NCBI GenBank assembly: GCA_031556475.1
Contig: JAVBSY010000027.1
Location: forward strand, 1 to 64,000
Length of the DNA: 64,000 nucleotides
DNA from: Azoarcus sp031556475
GTDB taxonomy: Bacteria; Pseudomonadota; Gammaproteobacteria; Burkholderiales; Rhodocyclaceae
Direction of reading: 5' to 3'
Of the stretch, positions 27,148 to 36,157 are shown one piece after another. Each line of letters begins with the position of its first letter. The stretch's first letter is position 1. The translations under genes were made by a program, and so were the position numbers. The notes under the pieces are model-generated. The model ran no database searches, was not told the DNA's origin, and worked only from the letters and a program-made list of their open reading frames with translations.

Positions 27148-27975
27148 TCAATGCATGCCGCGCCGCGCCTGCTCGTACAACGGCATGACTTTCGCCGCGT
27201 ATTCGGCGAGATCCTTCTGCCGGTCGGCATGCGCCGGGTGGGTGGATAGCCATTGCGGCGGCGCGCCATCCGACACGGCGGCCATTTTGTTCCACAGGCT
27301 CACCGCCGCGCGCGGATCGTAGCCGGCGCGGGCGGCAAGCTCGACGCCGATGCGGTCCGCCTCGGTTTCGTGCTGGCGCGAGTTGGGCAACTCGAACGTC
27401 ACCTTGGCGACCGAGCCCATCAAATCCTGCGCTCCCTGGCCGACGCCAAGCAGCGCGCCGACGATCGAAACACCCAGCCCCGTCGCCATCGATTGGGAAA
27501 CGCGCTCGCGGGCATGTTCGCGCAAAGCGTGCGAGATTTCATGCCCCATCACCGCGGCAAGCTCATCGTCGGTCAGCTTGAGCCGATCGATCAGGCCGGT
27601 ATAGACCGCGATCTTTCCGCCCGCCATGCACCAGGCATTCAGCTCGTCGGAGGAAATCACATTGACCTCCCACTTCCAGGTCGTGGCGTCGGCACGGAAA
27701 ACACCGGTCTGCGCCACCAGGCGATCGGCGATCTGTCGCACCCGTTTCACCTGAGCGGGATTCTGGTTGAGTTCGTCGTCGCGCCTCGCCGCGGCGATCA
27801 CTTTCTGATATTCCTGTTTCGACGCTTGCTCCACTTCCTGCGACGAAACCATCATCATCTGCGTGCGTTCGACGCCAACCGCACCCCCGCCCGTGGTCTG
27901 CACCGTCTGACAAGCAACGACGACACCCAAGACCAACGCGGCAGACAACGATCTTCTGCCCCAGATTTTCCTCAT
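27148..27975 (-). CDS. M48 family metalloprotease, lipoprotein
   Basis: 275 aa membrane-anchored zinc protease resembling E. coli LoiP/YggG, which takes part in outer-membrane quality control. A lipoprotein signal ends in VVAC with Cys22. The zinc site is HEISH (H145, E146, H149) with the third ligand in HETEADRIG near residue 205. The C-terminal part has the usual WLSTHPAHADRQKDL. The ATG at 27975 overlaps the stop of the upstream permease gene (ATGA), so the two are coupled. Exact orthology to LoiP or BepA is not certain; BepA would have a TPR tail, which is absent. Confidence 0.92.
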   Translation of the reverse strand: MRKIWGRRSLSAALVLGVVVACQTVQTTGGGAVGVERTQMMMVSSQEVEQASKQEYQKVIAAARRDDELNQNPAQVKRVRQIADRLVAQTGVFRADATTWKWEVNVISSDELNAWCMAGGKIAVYTGLIDRLKLTDDELAAVMGHEISHALREHARERVSQSMATGLGVSIVGALLGVGQGAQDLMGSVAKVTFELPNSRQHETEADRIGVELAARAGYDPRAAVSLWNKMAAVSDGAPPQWLSTHPAHADRQKDLAEYAAKVMPLYEQARRGMH

Positions 27976-29150
27976 GCCTGCCCATCCTTTCCAAAAGAGC
28001 GATCTTGCCCGCTGCCCGGCGTCTCCTGCCAGCCGATGAGCAGCCACATAAAACCCGCCAATGCGAAAACGGCGCCAAGCGTAAACGTCCACGCGGCCCC
28101 GATGGTGTCCCAGGTATAGCCGCTGATCAAGCCACCCAGCATACCGCCGGCACCAAACGACAGACTCCCGTAGAGCGCCTGCCCTCTCGACTGCAGCTTG
28201 CCCGGAAACCACTGGTTGACCACCGCGATCGCCGCCGCGTGATACGCGCCGAACGTCATGCCGTGCAAAGCCTGCGCGGCGGCCAACAAGATCAGGCTGC
28301 CCACGCCCCAACCGGTGATGACGAAACGGATCGCCGCGCACACGAAAGCAGCCAGCAAGATAGCGCGCAACGAAAACCGCCGCATCAATCGCGGCATCAG
28401 CAGGAAGAACAAAATCTCGGCCAACACGCCAAACGCCCACAGGCCGCCAACCGTTCCTTTATCGTAGCCGTGGTCGACCAACAGAATGGAAAAGAAAACA
28501 TAGAACGCGCCATGCGCGGCCGACATCAGAAAACACGCTCCAAGCAACGCCCGCACTTCGGGGCGGCGCAAGGTATCGCCAAGGCTTGCACTCGCCTGCC
28601 GAGGCGGTGACTGCGGTGCTTCCGGCACGTGTAGCGCGCACGCGAAAATACCGGCAAGAATGACGAGCACGGCCCACAGCACGGCATCGATCGGCAGAGA
28701 ATCCAGCGCACGGCCCAAGCCAAGCACCGCACCGATGAAACCGACCGATCCCCACACGCGAATGCGCCCGTAGTGATGCCCTCGCCCACCCAAATGGGCA
28801 AAGGTGATGCTTTCCACCAAGGGCAGCGCGGCGCTCCAGAAAAAAGCCATCAGCGCCATGCCGACAAAAACGCCGCCGAACCGGGTGGTGAAGAAGAACA
28901 CAGAAAAACCGACCAGACTCATCAACGCCGACAGGCGCACGATCCGCACCCGCTGGCCGGAGTATTCCGCCAGCCACCCCCATGCGTTGGGGCCCAGCAC
29001 ACGCATGACCTGCATCAGCGACATCAACACGGCGATATCCGCCGCGGAGAAACGCAGGGACTGAAGGTAAAGCGTGAAATACGGGGAAAACGCGCCGACG
29101 AAGGCGAAGTAGCAGAAGTAGTAAGCCGACAGACGCCAATAGGGAAACAT
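27972..29150 (-). CDS. MFS transporter of the 3-phenylpropionate/nucleoside-like subfamily
   Basis: 392 aa permease with 12 predicted membrane helices and the layout of HcaT-like and LacY-related major facilitator proteins. The N-terminus (YWRLSAYYFCYFAFVGAFSPYFTLYL) and the segment RIRVWGSVGFI match that subfamily. The ATG at 29150 was preferred over one 33 bases upstream since it opens the first conserved helix. It overlaps the M48 gene. The substrate cannot be deduced; orthologues in betaproteobacteria sit near aroC, as here. Confidence 0.85.
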   Translation of the reverse strand: MFPYWRLSAYYFCYFAFVGAFSPYFTLYLQSLRFSAADIAVLMSLMQVMRVLGPNAWGWLAEYSGQRVRIVRLSALMSLVGFSVFFFTTRFGGVFVGMALMAFFWSAALPLVESITFAHLGGRGHHYGRIRVWGSVGFIGAVLGLGRALDSLPIDAVLWAVLVILAGIFACALHVPEAPQSPPRQASASLGDTLRRPEVRALLGACFLMSAAHGAFYVFFSILLVDHGYDKGTVGGLWAFGVLAEILFFLLMPRLMRRFSLRAILLAAFVCAAIRFVITGWGVGSLILLAAAQALHGMTFGAYHAAAIAVVNQWFPGKLQSRGQALYGSLSFGAGGMLGGLISGYTWDTIGAAWTFTLGAVFALAGFMWLLIGWQETPGSGQDRSFGKDGQA

Positions 29151-29222
29151 GAGCTGACCGCACTTCGGACGCCAGGCGCGCATGCAAGAGCACGCTACGC
29201 CTTTTCTGTCACTCCGTTCTTC

Positions 29223-30359
29223 TTATGTGCGTGAAGGCGACGGTACCGCCTGAACACCTCCGGGCGCCAACCCGGCGATACGCGGCGTTGCCGTGGTGAC
29301 GCCGCCGCACTGTGCGCGATGACGCAAGGCATGGTCGATCAGCACCAGGGCCAGCATCGCTTCGGCAATCGGCGTAGCGCGAATGCCCACACAAGGATCG
29401 TGGCGGCCATGCGTGGCGACCGTGACCGGCATTCCTTCGCGATCGATGGAGCGGCGTTCCAGGCGAATGCTGGAGGTCGGCTTGATCGCCATGCCGACCA
29501 CGATGTCCTGTCCGGTCGAAATACCGCCGAGCACGCCACCGGCGCTGTTCGCAAGGAAACCTTCGGGCGTCAGTTCGTCGCCATGTTCCGAGCCACGCTG
29601 AGCAATGGAGGCGAAGCCTGCACCGATCTCGACACCTTTGACCGCGTTGATGCCCATCATCGCATGGGCAATATCGGCATCCAGTCGATCATAGACCGGC
29701 TCGCCCCAGCCGACCGGCACGCCGCTTGCGACCACATTGATGCGCGCACCGATGGAATCGCCTGATTTGCGCAGATCGTCCATGAAGCGTTCGAGTTCGG
29801 CGACGATGCCGGCATTCGGCACGAAAAAGGGATTGCACTCGACCTCGTCCCAAGATTCGAACGGCACGACGATCGGCCCCAATTGAGCCATATAGGCGCG
29901 GATGACAATGCCGAATTCACGCGTCAACCACTGCTTGGCGATCGCGCCAGCAGCCACGCGTACCGCCGTTTCGCGCGCGGACGAACGCCCCCCGCCACGG
30001 TAATCGCGGATTCCGTATTTCTGCCAGTAGGTGTAATCGGCATGCCCCGGGCGGAACGTGTCGGCAATGTCGCCATAGTCGCGCGAGCGTTGATCCTGGT
30101 TACGGATCAGCAAAGCGATGGGTGTTCCCGTGGTGACGCCTTCGAATACGCCGGAAAGAATCTCCACCTCGTCCGTTTCGTGCCGCTGGGTAACGTGGCG
30201 GGAGGTACCCGGCTTGCGGCGATCGAGCTCGCGCTGGATATCGGCCACGTCGAGCGGCAAGCCGGGAGGGCAGCCATCCACCACGCAACCGATTGCGGGG
30301 CCGTGAGACTCGCCAAAGGATGTAACGCAAAACGACGTGCCGAAGGTATTACCGGACAT
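29223..30359 (-). CDS. aroC: Chorismate synthase
   Basis: 378 aa FMN-dependent enzyme that converts EPSP to chorismate, the last step of the shikimate pathway. Family signatures are seen: GESHGPAIGCVVDGCPPG near the N-terminus, RPGHADYTYWQKYGIRDYRGGGRSSARET in the middle, and THGRHDPCVGIRA in the C-terminal part. The ATG at 30359 opens the standard MSGNTFG N-terminus; the longer frame upstream is non-coding. The C-terminus has a short extra tail. Confidence 0.98.
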   Translation of the reverse strand: MSGNTFGTSFCVTSFGESHGPAIGCVVDGCPPGLPLDVADIQRELDRRKPGTSRHVTQRHETDEVEILSGVFEGVTTGTPIALLIRNQDQRSRDYGDIADTFRPGHADYTYWQKYGIRDYRGGGRSSARETAVRVAAGAIAKQWLTREFGIVIRAYMAQLGPIVVPFESWDEVECNPFFVPNAGIVAELERFMDDLRKSGDSIGARINVVASGVPVGWGEPVYDRLDADIAHAMMGINAVKGVEIGAGFASIAQRGSEHGDELTPEGFLANSAGGVLGGISTGQDIVVGMAIKPTSSIRLERRSIDREGMPVTVATHGRHDPCVGIRATPIAEAMLALVLIDHALRHRAQCGGVTTATPRIAGLAPGGVQAVPSPSRT

Positions 30360-30487
30360 AGAAAATCCGTCGGAATAAAAAGGCCATGGGAAAGAGAAAA
30401 ACCAGCAGGAAAAAGCGGGCGGTATAGGGGCCGGGGTAGGCCGCCGGAGTGTAGCACGGCCCTCCATTCCGCCCACCCCGCACCATT

Positions 30488-30805
30488 TCAGAGGAAAAAA
30501 TCTTCCAGCCGCTCGAACACTTCATGCCCTGCTCCATGCTTGCGCACGAACAGTACGTCCTCCAGTTTTTCGACTTGCCGCACCATCTGCTCCAGGCGCT
30601 GGTCCTCGAACACCAGCAACCAGATACGGCTGCAACGCCCATCGGCAACCGGCATGCACAAAATACCTTCGACGTTGAAGGCACGGCGGGAAAAAAGATT
30701 GCAGATATGGCTCATCACGCCGGGGTGGTTATTGACGTCCAGCTCCAGCACCACCTTGGCAAAACCCGTCTGCTGCGGCAGCGGGTCGGCAACTTGTTCG
30801 ATCAT
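30488..30805 (-). CDS. ilvN: Acetolactate synthase isozyme I small subunit
   Basis: 105 aa regulatory subunit of acetohydroxyacid synthase, consisting of a single ACT domain with NHPGVMSHICNLFSRRAFNVEGI, then DQRLEQMVRQVEKLEDV. It is of the short IlvN type (E. coli 96 aa) and not the about 163-aa IlvH type with a second domain. ACT domains of this class bind valine for feedback inhibition. The gene begins 4 bases after ilvB, so they form an ilvBN operon. Confidence 0.94.
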   Translation of the reverse strand: MIEQVADPLPQQTGFAKVVLELDVNNHPGVMSHICNLFSRRAFNVEGILCMPVADGRCSRIWLLVFEDQRLEQMVRQVEKLEDVLFVRKHGAGHEVFERLEDFFL

Positions 30806-30809
30806 GTTT

Positions 30810-32477
30810 TCAGCCTCCGATCATCTCGGTATTGGCCGCACCCGGCGGCACCATGGGATAGACAAACTGCTCACGGTCGATGGAAGCATGGATCAAACAA
30901 GGCCCCGGCGCCGTCAAGGCCTGGGCGAGCACCGCGCGCGGATTGGCCACCGTATCGAGATCCACCGCGGCCACGCCGAAACCTTCCGCGATCTTGATGA
31001 AATCGGGCGCCCCCCGATACTTCGACGCGAACACGCGTTTGCCGTAAAACAGGTTCTGCTGCTGGTATACCAAACCGAGCGAGTTGTTGTTCATCAAGAC
31101 GATTTTGACGTTCAAGCCCTCCTCGGCCAACGTCGCCAACTCCTGAATGTTCATCATCAAGCTGCCGTCGCCGGAAAAGCACACCACCGTGCGCGTCGGT
31201 TCGGCCAATGCCGCACCCATCGCCGCCGGCATGCCAAACCCCATCGTTCCCAGACCGCCGGAGGTAAACCATTGGCGCGGCCGGCGGAAAGGGTAAGCCT
31301 GGGCAACCCACATCTGGTGCTGCCCGACATCGGTGGTAATGATCGCATCGTCGTCGAGCGCGGAGGCCACCGCGTGAATAAGGCCGTAGTGGCTGCGCGG
31401 ATCGTCCTGCCCGGGCAACTGCATCGGGAAACGGCCTTTCAAGCTTTCGACATGGGACAACCAGCGCTTGCGCAACGTGACCTTGATGCGCGGCAACAAC
31501 GCTTCCAGCGCCACACCCACGTCGGCATGAATGGCAACGTGCGCGGCCTTGATTTTATGCAACTCGGAACGATCGACATCGATGTGGATGATTTTCGCGT
31601 TGGCGCAAAATTGCGCCGCCTTGCCGATCGCGCGATCATCGAAGCGCGCACCGACGCAAACGATCAAATCGGCCTCTTCGAGCACAAAATTGGTATAGCG
31701 TGCGCCATGCATGCCGAGCATGCCGATCGATAACGGATGATCGACCGGCATTGCGCCCAGGCCCATCAAGGTCATCGTCGTCGGCATGCTGCTTTGTTCC
31801 GCGAGCGTCACCGCCAACGCAGCGGAGCCCGATTGCACCACCCCGCCGCCGAGATAAAGCACAGGCTGCTCGGCTTCGTTGATCATCCTCGCAGCCGTCT
31901 CGATCGCCGCGAAATCGAGCGCCGGTGGCGCATAAGGCGTGGCCGGCGGTGGAAACTCGGCAAAGTCGACGCGCTGGTTCTGCACATCCTTGGGCACATC
32001 CACCAACACCGGGCCAGGCCGGCCCGACATGGCGATACGAAACGCCTCCGGAATCACCTCCAACAACTCCTGCGCCGAACGCACAAGAAAATTGTGCTTG
32101 GTGATCGGCACCGTCATACCGTAGATATCGACCTCCTGGAAAGCATCGGTACCGATCATCGACAACGGCACCTGGCCGGTAATCGCCACCAACGGAATCG
32201 AATCCAGACAGGCGTCGGCGATCGCGGTAACGAGATTGGTCGCGCCCGGGCCACTGGAAGCAAAGCAGACCTCCGGCCGTCCCGACACCCGGGCCATGCC
32301 TTGTGCCATGAAGCCCGCGCCCTGCTCGTGGCGAGCCAGTACGTGATGGATGATTTCGCTGCCGGACAATGCGTCATAGAGCGGCAAAATAGCGCCACCC
32401 GGAATGCCGGCAATGGTGCGAACGCCTTGCCGTTCGAGAAGGCGCACAATCAATTGCGCGCCGGTCATCTGATGCAT
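30810..32477 (-). CDS. ilvB: Acetolactate synthase isozyme I large subunit
   Basis: 555 aa thiamine-diphosphate enzyme that makes acetolactate and acetohydroxybutyrate, the first common step to valine, leucine and isoleucine. Visible: the catalytic Glu in LARHEQGAGFMAQGMAR, the RFDDRAIGK region, and the ThDP-binding GDGSLMMN to MNNNSLG. The tail VYPMVPPGAANTEMIGG and other blocks follow E. coli IlvB (AHAS I) closely rather than IlvI or IlvG. The ATG at 32477 has AAGGAG at ideal spacing; a TTG seven codons earlier is rejected. Upstream lie a leader peptide and an attenuator. Confidence 0.96.
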   Translation of the reverse strand: MHQMTGAQLIVRLLERQGVRTIAGIPGGAILPLYDALSGSEIIHHVLARHEQGAGFMAQGMARVSGRPEVCFASSGPGATNLVTAIADACLDSIPLVAITGQVPLSMIGTDAFQEVDIYGMTVPITKHNFLVRSAQELLEVIPEAFRIAMSGRPGPVLVDVPKDVQNQRVDFAEFPPPATPYAPPALDFAAIETAARMINEAEQPVLYLGGGVVQSGSAALAVTLAEQSSMPTTMTLMGLGAMPVDHPLSIGMLGMHGARYTNFVLEEADLIVCVGARFDDRAIGKAAQFCANAKIIHIDVDRSELHKIKAAHVAIHADVGVALEALLPRIKVTLRKRWLSHVESLKGRFPMQLPGQDDPRSHYGLIHAVASALDDDAIITTDVGQHQMWVAQAYPFRRPRQWFTSGGLGTMGFGMPAAMGAALAEPTRTVVCFSGDGSLMMNIQELATLAEEGLNVKIVLMNNNSLGLVYQQQNLFYGKRVFASKYRGAPDFIKIAEGFGVAAVDLDTVANPRAVLAQALTAPGPCLIHASIDREQFVYPMVPPGAANTEMIGG

Positions 32478-32520
32478 GTGTTTCTCCTTGGGTTGCATTG
32501 CAGCGGCTTAACCGGCGGCG

Positions 32521-32564
32521 CAAAAAACTAAACCCCCGCCGGCTTTGCGCGCCGGCGGGGGTTT
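32521..32564 (-). terminator. ilvB attenuator (intrinsic terminator in the leader)
   Basis: On the minus strand a 14-bp perfect stem (arms 32551-32564 and 32530-32543, core AAACCCCCGCCGGC) with a 7-base loop is followed by AGTTTTTTG. It lies 35 bases after the stop of a Val-rich leader peptide and 44 bases before the ilvB start. In the known ivbL system, ribosome stalling at Val/Leu codons prevents this hairpin from forming. Confidence 0.88.
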
Positions 32565-32598
32565 CAGGATTTGTTCGTTTGCCTTGTTTCCCGATCCG

Positions 32599-32676
32599 CT
32601 ACGACGCGCTACTGCCTACGCCTACTACTACGCGTACCAGCAGGAAAACAGCGGAAGCGGAAACAGAACGGGTCAT
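32599..32676 (-). CDS. ivbL: ilvB operon leader peptide (ivbL-like)
   Basis: A 25-codon ORF: ATG at 32676, stop TAG at 32599-32601. It begins MTRSVSASAVFLL and continues VRVVVGVGSSAS. Six of the 25 codons are Val (positions 5, 10, 14, 16-18 and 20; seven in all) and two adjacent ones are Leu. The stretch LVRVVVGVG closely mirrors the VVVVRVVVVVG core of the E. coli ilvB leader IvbL. It is followed by an intrinsic terminator and then ilvBN, which is the standard geometry for transcription attenuation by charged tRNA-Val/Leu. No strong Shine-Dalgarno is visible. Confidence 0.85.
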   Translation of the reverse strand: MTRSVSASAVFLLVRVVVGVGSSAS

Positions 32677-32704
32677 GGCTCTATGGACCTACTCAGGTGG
32701 GCGA

Positions 32705-32734
32705 ATAGTAATCACGAATCCTTCCCGCACACAA
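32705..32734 (-). promoter_or_regulatory. Candidate promoter of the ilv leader
   Basis: On the minus strand TTGTGT (32734-32729) and TACTAT (32710-32705) are 18 bases apart, about 29 bases ahead of the leader ATG. The fit to sigma-70 consensus is moderate. It is the best candidate in the space between the acyl-CoA ligase gene and the leader peptide. Confidence 0.35.
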
Positions 32735-32784
32735 GATTTTTTTGCATTGCGGCAACCCGCGATTCCTCAATCCGGGTTTTCTCG

Positions 32785-34482
32785 TCAAGCATCCCGGACC
32801 GTCGTCCCGGCAACCTCAGTCTGAGAGTCGCGCAATGCGCGACGCAGGATTTTGCCGACATTGGTTTTCGGCAGTGCATCACGAAATTCCACCTTCTGCG
32901 GCATCTTGTAGCGGGTCAGGTTCTTTCGGCAAAAAGCGATCAACTCCGCCTCGGTCAGACTCTCGTCCTTCTTCACCACGAAAACCTTGATCGCCTCGCC
33001 GCTATATTCATCCGGCACGCCAATCACGGCAACCTCGAGCACGCCCGGGTGGCCGGCAATCACGTCCTCGACTTCGTTCGGGTAGACGTTGAAACCGGAT
33101 ACGAGAATCATGTCCTTCTTGCGATCGACGAGACGGATAAACCCCCGCTCGTCCATGGTCGCGATGTCGCCGGTGCGGAAAAATCCGTCCGGTGTGAATG
33201 CGCGCGCGCTTTCCTCCGGATGGTTCCAATAACCACGGCAAACCTGGGGACCGCGCACGCAAAGCTCGCCGCGCTGCCCGAGGGGCATTTCGGCGTTGTT
33301 GTCGTCGCGAATGCTGACTTCGGTGGACGGTATCGGCACACCGATCGTATGGTTGAATTCGGCCAGATCGAGTGGATTCATCGTCACCGCCGGCGACGTT
33401 TCGGTCAAACCGTATGCCTCGATCAACGGCTTGCCCGTCACCTTCTTCCATTTTTCCGCTACCGCCTGCTGCACAGCCATGCCTCCCCCCAACGCAATAT
33501 GCAGCATGGAAAAATCCAGCTTGGCGAAATCGGGATGATTGAGCAGCGCATTGAACAGCGTATTCACCCCGGTGATGCTGGTGAAACGATATTTGGCCAG
33601 TTCTTTGACAAAACCGGGGATATCGCGCGGATTGACGATCAATAGATTGGTGGCGCCGATCTTGAAAAAAGTCAGGCAATTCGCAGTCAACGAAAATATA
33701 TGGTAAAGCGGCAGCGCGGTAACGATGATCTCTTCGCCATCATGCAAAAAAGGATGTATCCACGCATACGCCTGCTGCAAATTGGCGATGATGTTGCCAT
33801 GCGTCAGCATGGCGCCTTTCGCCCTTCCGGTCGTTCCGCCCGTGTATTGCAGATAGGCGATATCGTCATGGCCAATCTGCACTGGCCGCAGCGTATGCGC
33901 GGCTCCGCGCCTGAGAGCAGCGGCAAAATCCACCGCTCCCGGCAAGTTCCAGGCCGGTACCATTTTCTTGACACGGCGAACGACAAAATCGACCACCGCA
34001 CGTTTGGGAAAACCGAGCATCTCACCCAGACTGGTGACGATCACATGTTTGATCGGCAACTTGTCGCAAACCTGCTGCAGCGTACAGGCAAAATTCTCGA
34101 GAATGACAATCGCGTCGATGCCCGCGTCCCGCAACTGGTTCTCAAGCTCGCGCGCGGTATAAAGCGGATTGACGTTGACGACGATGCAACCGGCTCGCAA
34201 CGCCCCGAACATCGCTATCGGGTACTGCAACAGATTGGGCATCATCAGTGCGACACGCGCACCTTTCGGCAGTTTCAGATCGCCCTGGAGAAACGCGGCA
34301 AAACGCGTCGACAACACACCGATTTCCGCATAGCTGATCTGCTTGCCCATGCTGACATAGGCGGCGCGATCGCCGAAACGCTTCACCCCGCGCTCGAACA
34401 AATCGCCGATGGAACCGAATTCGTTGACGTCGATTTCCGCGGGTATACCGCTCGGGTAGTTCCGCAGCCAGATTTTCTCCAC
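32785..34482 (-). CDS. fadD: Long-chain fatty acid-CoA ligase (FadD-like)
   Basis: 565 aa adenylate-forming enzyme that activates fatty acids to acyl-CoA by an acyl-AMP intermediate, at the inner membrane. The AMP-binding signature YTGGTTGRAKGAMLTH is clear. Also present are EAYGLTETSP, the FFRTGDIATMDERGFIRLVDRKKDMILVSG block, and the C-terminal catalytic Lys in LPKTNVGKILRR. The start is set at GTG 34482 because GGAGGAGGG lies just upstream and the protein then begins VEKIWLRNYP, the usual FadD N-terminus, with a length near E. coli FadD (561 aa). No beta-oxidation genes are next to it. Confidence 0.92.
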   Translation of the reverse strand: MEKIWLRNYPSGIPAEIDVNEFGSIGDLFERGVKRFGDRAAYVSMGKQISYAEIGVLSTRFAAFLQGDLKLPKGARVALMMPNLLQYPIAMFGALRAGCIVVNVNPLYTARELENQLRDAGIDAIVILENFACTLQQVCDKLPIKHVIVTSLGEMLGFPKRAVVDFVVRRVKKMVPAWNLPGAVDFAAALRRGAAHTLRPVQIGHDDIAYLQYTGGTTGRAKGAMLTHGNIIANLQQAYAWIHPFLHDGEEIIVTALPLYHIFSLTANCLTFFKIGATNLLIVNPRDIPGFVKELAKYRFTSITGVNTLFNALLNHPDFAKLDFSMLHIALGGGMAVQQAVAEKWKKVTGKPLIEAYGLTETSPAVTMNPLDLAEFNHTIGVPIPSTEVSIRDDNNAEMPLGQRGELCVRGPQVCRGYWNHPEESARAFTPDGFFRTGDIATMDERGFIRLVDRKKDMILVSGFNVYPNEVEDVIAGHPGVLEVAVIGVPDEYSGEAIKVFVVKKDESLTEAELIAFCRKNLTRYKMPQKVEFRDALPKTNVGKILRRALRDSQTEVAGTTVRDA

Positions 34483-34679
34483 GTTCCCCCTCCTCCCAAT
34501 TGGACGGGAACCGGACGGCGAACGCTGCTTCACGCCCCCTTTTGCATGGCGTCATGAACAGCATATAACCACCAGACTCCAAGCCCACGCGCGCATCCGT
34601 CTCGGCGGATGTCACCCCATGCCGCCACAGGATCCCAAGCAGGCACAGGCGGCAAATCTCTTTTTTATGCCGATGGTGC

Positions 34680-35135
34680 TTATTCTTGCTGCTCGCACTC
34701 CTCGGCGGGCCAATTGCGAATATAGTTTTTCAACATGCGATTTTCAAAGCTCTGCTCTTCGAGCACGGCTTTGGCGACATCGTGAAAACTGACGACGCCA
34801 AGAAGAACGTTGCCTTCCATGACCGGCATGTAGCGTTGATGATGATCGACCATCAGCCGCCGCAACTCATCCATCTCCATGCCTGGTACGGCGATTTCCG
34901 GCTCCTTGAGCATGACCTGCGATACCGGCGCGGCCGCCCACGCCGAACCATGCGCGCGAACCGCCCGCAATACCTCGCGGAAGGTCAATATTCCCGCCAT
35001 GTGGCCGTGCTCGAACACGACCAGCGACCCCACATCCTGCTCGGTCATGATTTCCACCGCGTCACCCAGGCTCTTGTTGGATGCGATGGTGTAAAGCACC
35101 TTGCCTTTGATCGAGAGAACCTCGCTCACCAACAT
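34680..35135 (-). CDS. CBS domain pair protein
   Basis: 151 aa cytoplasmic protein made of two CBS motifs (about 8-60 and 73-130), a Bateman module that usually binds adenine nucleotides. Segments SLGDAVEIMTEQDVGSLVVF and MVDHHQRYMPVMEGNVLLGVVSFHDVAKAVL are typical. The tail RNWPAEECEQQE is short and charged. There is no attached enzyme or channel domain, so its partner is unknown. It lies between fadD and fdxA, with 197 bases free of genes on the fadD side in which I see nothing definite. Confidence 0.9.
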   Translation of the reverse strand: MLVSEVLSIKGKVLYTIASNKSLGDAVEIMTEQDVGSLVVFEHGHMAGILTFREVLRAVRAHGSAWAAAPVSQVMLKEPEIAVPGMEMDELRRLMVDHHQRYMPVMEGNVLLGVVSFHDVAKAVLEEQSFENRMLKNYIRNWPAEECEQQE

Positions 35136-35252
35136 ATTTATCCCCTTGGTCTATCCAGTGCTAAGGCAATGGGTCATGTTAGAACATTGCGCCAGGAGCG
35201 GGAAGACAATAGCCACGGGTATCACGGCCCAGAGGCGCGCATCCCGGGCCGC

Positions 35253-35576
35253 TCAACGCTTGAGCTGATCCAGCTTGTTCTTGACATTAGCCCATTCGTC
35301 CGCATCCGGTAGCGGTTCCTTGCGCTCGACAATCGGCTTCCACCCGCGCGCAAGCTCTGCGTTGAGCGCGATGAAATGCTGCTGATTGGTAGGGACGTCG
35401 TCCTCGGCATAAATGGCTTCGACCGGGCATTCGGCAACGCACAACGAGCAATCGATACACTCGTCGGGGTCGATCGCGAGGAAGTTCTCCCCTTCGCGGA
35501 AACAATCCACCGGACAAACGTCCACACAATCTGTGTATTTGCAACGGATACAGGATTCAGTCACGACGTAAGCCAT
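35253..35576 (-). CDS. fdxA: 7Fe ferredoxin FdxA
   Basis: 107 aa electron-transfer protein. The N-terminal half carries the cluster cysteines: CIRCKYTDCVDVCPVDC and CIDCSLCVAECPVEAI, the pattern for one [3Fe-4S] and one [4Fe-4S] cluster. The C-terminal 50 residues (HFIALNAELARGWKPI to NKLDQLKR) are the FdxA-specific extension. The gene diverges from trxA across a 254-base spacer. Partners are not evident from context. Confidence 0.96.
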   Translation of the reverse strand: MAYVVTESCIRCKYTDCVDVCPVDCFREGENFLAIDPDECIDCSLCVAECPVEAIYAEDDVPTNQQHFIALNAELARGWKPIVERKEPLPDADEWANVKNKLDQLKR

Positions 35577-35691
35577 GATCGCACGCTCCTAATACGAGAA
35601 CATCCGGCCTGCACGCCAGCAAGATAGCCAGCGGCAACATGATGATGCAGTTTAGCAATTTGCATTTCCGCCACGCTCGTCAGATATTTTC

Positions 35692-35720
35692 TTGACGTGG
35701 GCCGCGCCATAGCATAACTT
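35692..35720 (+). promoter_or_regulatory. Candidate trxA promoter
   Basis: TTGACG (35692-35697) and TAACTT (35715-35720) are 17 bases apart, about 110 bases ahead of the trxA ATG. The -35 box is strong and the -10 box weak (the overlapping CATAAC is an alternative at 15 bases). Confidence 0.4.
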
Positions 35721-35830
35721 TCTAGAAACTTTCTTCCGGGGCAGGTTTCATCTTGCCCTGCTAAGCCGGTTCACGGCACTTTCCCGTTCAAAGACAAAGA
35801 TCCAAGACCTTCACCCTGTTGTGAGGAACT

Positions 35831-36157
35831 ATGAGTGAGCATATCCATTATGTGACCGACGGCAGCTTCGCATCCGACGTGCTGCAATCGCAAACACCTG
35901 TACTCGTCGATTATTGGGCCGAATGGTGCGGCCCGTGCAAGATGATCGCACCGCTTCTCGATGAGCTTGCCCAGGAATACGCAGGCAAGCTCAGGGTAGT
36001 CAAGCTGAACATCGACGAAAACCAAGAAACGCCCGCCAAATATGGTATTCGCGGCATTCCGACCCTGATGCTTTTCAAGGGCGGCAATGTCGAAGCCACC
36101 AAAGTTGGTGCCCTTTCCAAATCTCAACTGACTTCCTTCATTGACAGCAATATCTAA
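35831..36157 (+). CDS. trxA: Thioredoxin 1
   Basis: 108 aa cytoplasmic disulfide reductant, the same length as E. coli TrxA. The redox-active site WCGPC and the cis-Pro in GIRGIPTLMLF are present, and the C-terminal helix (SKSQLTSFIDSNI) is typical. ATG at 35831 has GAGGAA upstream. It is followed by rho, the conserved trxA-rho arrangement. Confidence 0.98.
   Translation: MSEHIHYVTDGSFASDVLQSQTPVLVDYWAEWCGPCKMIAPLLDELAQEYAGKLRVVKLNIDENQETPAKYGIRGIPTLMLFKGGNVEATKVGALSKSQLTSFIDSNI

Noticed and set aside
25361..27322. 653-codon plus-strand open frame opposite leuC/leuD
   Set aside because: Antisense shadow of the verified leuC and leuD genes.
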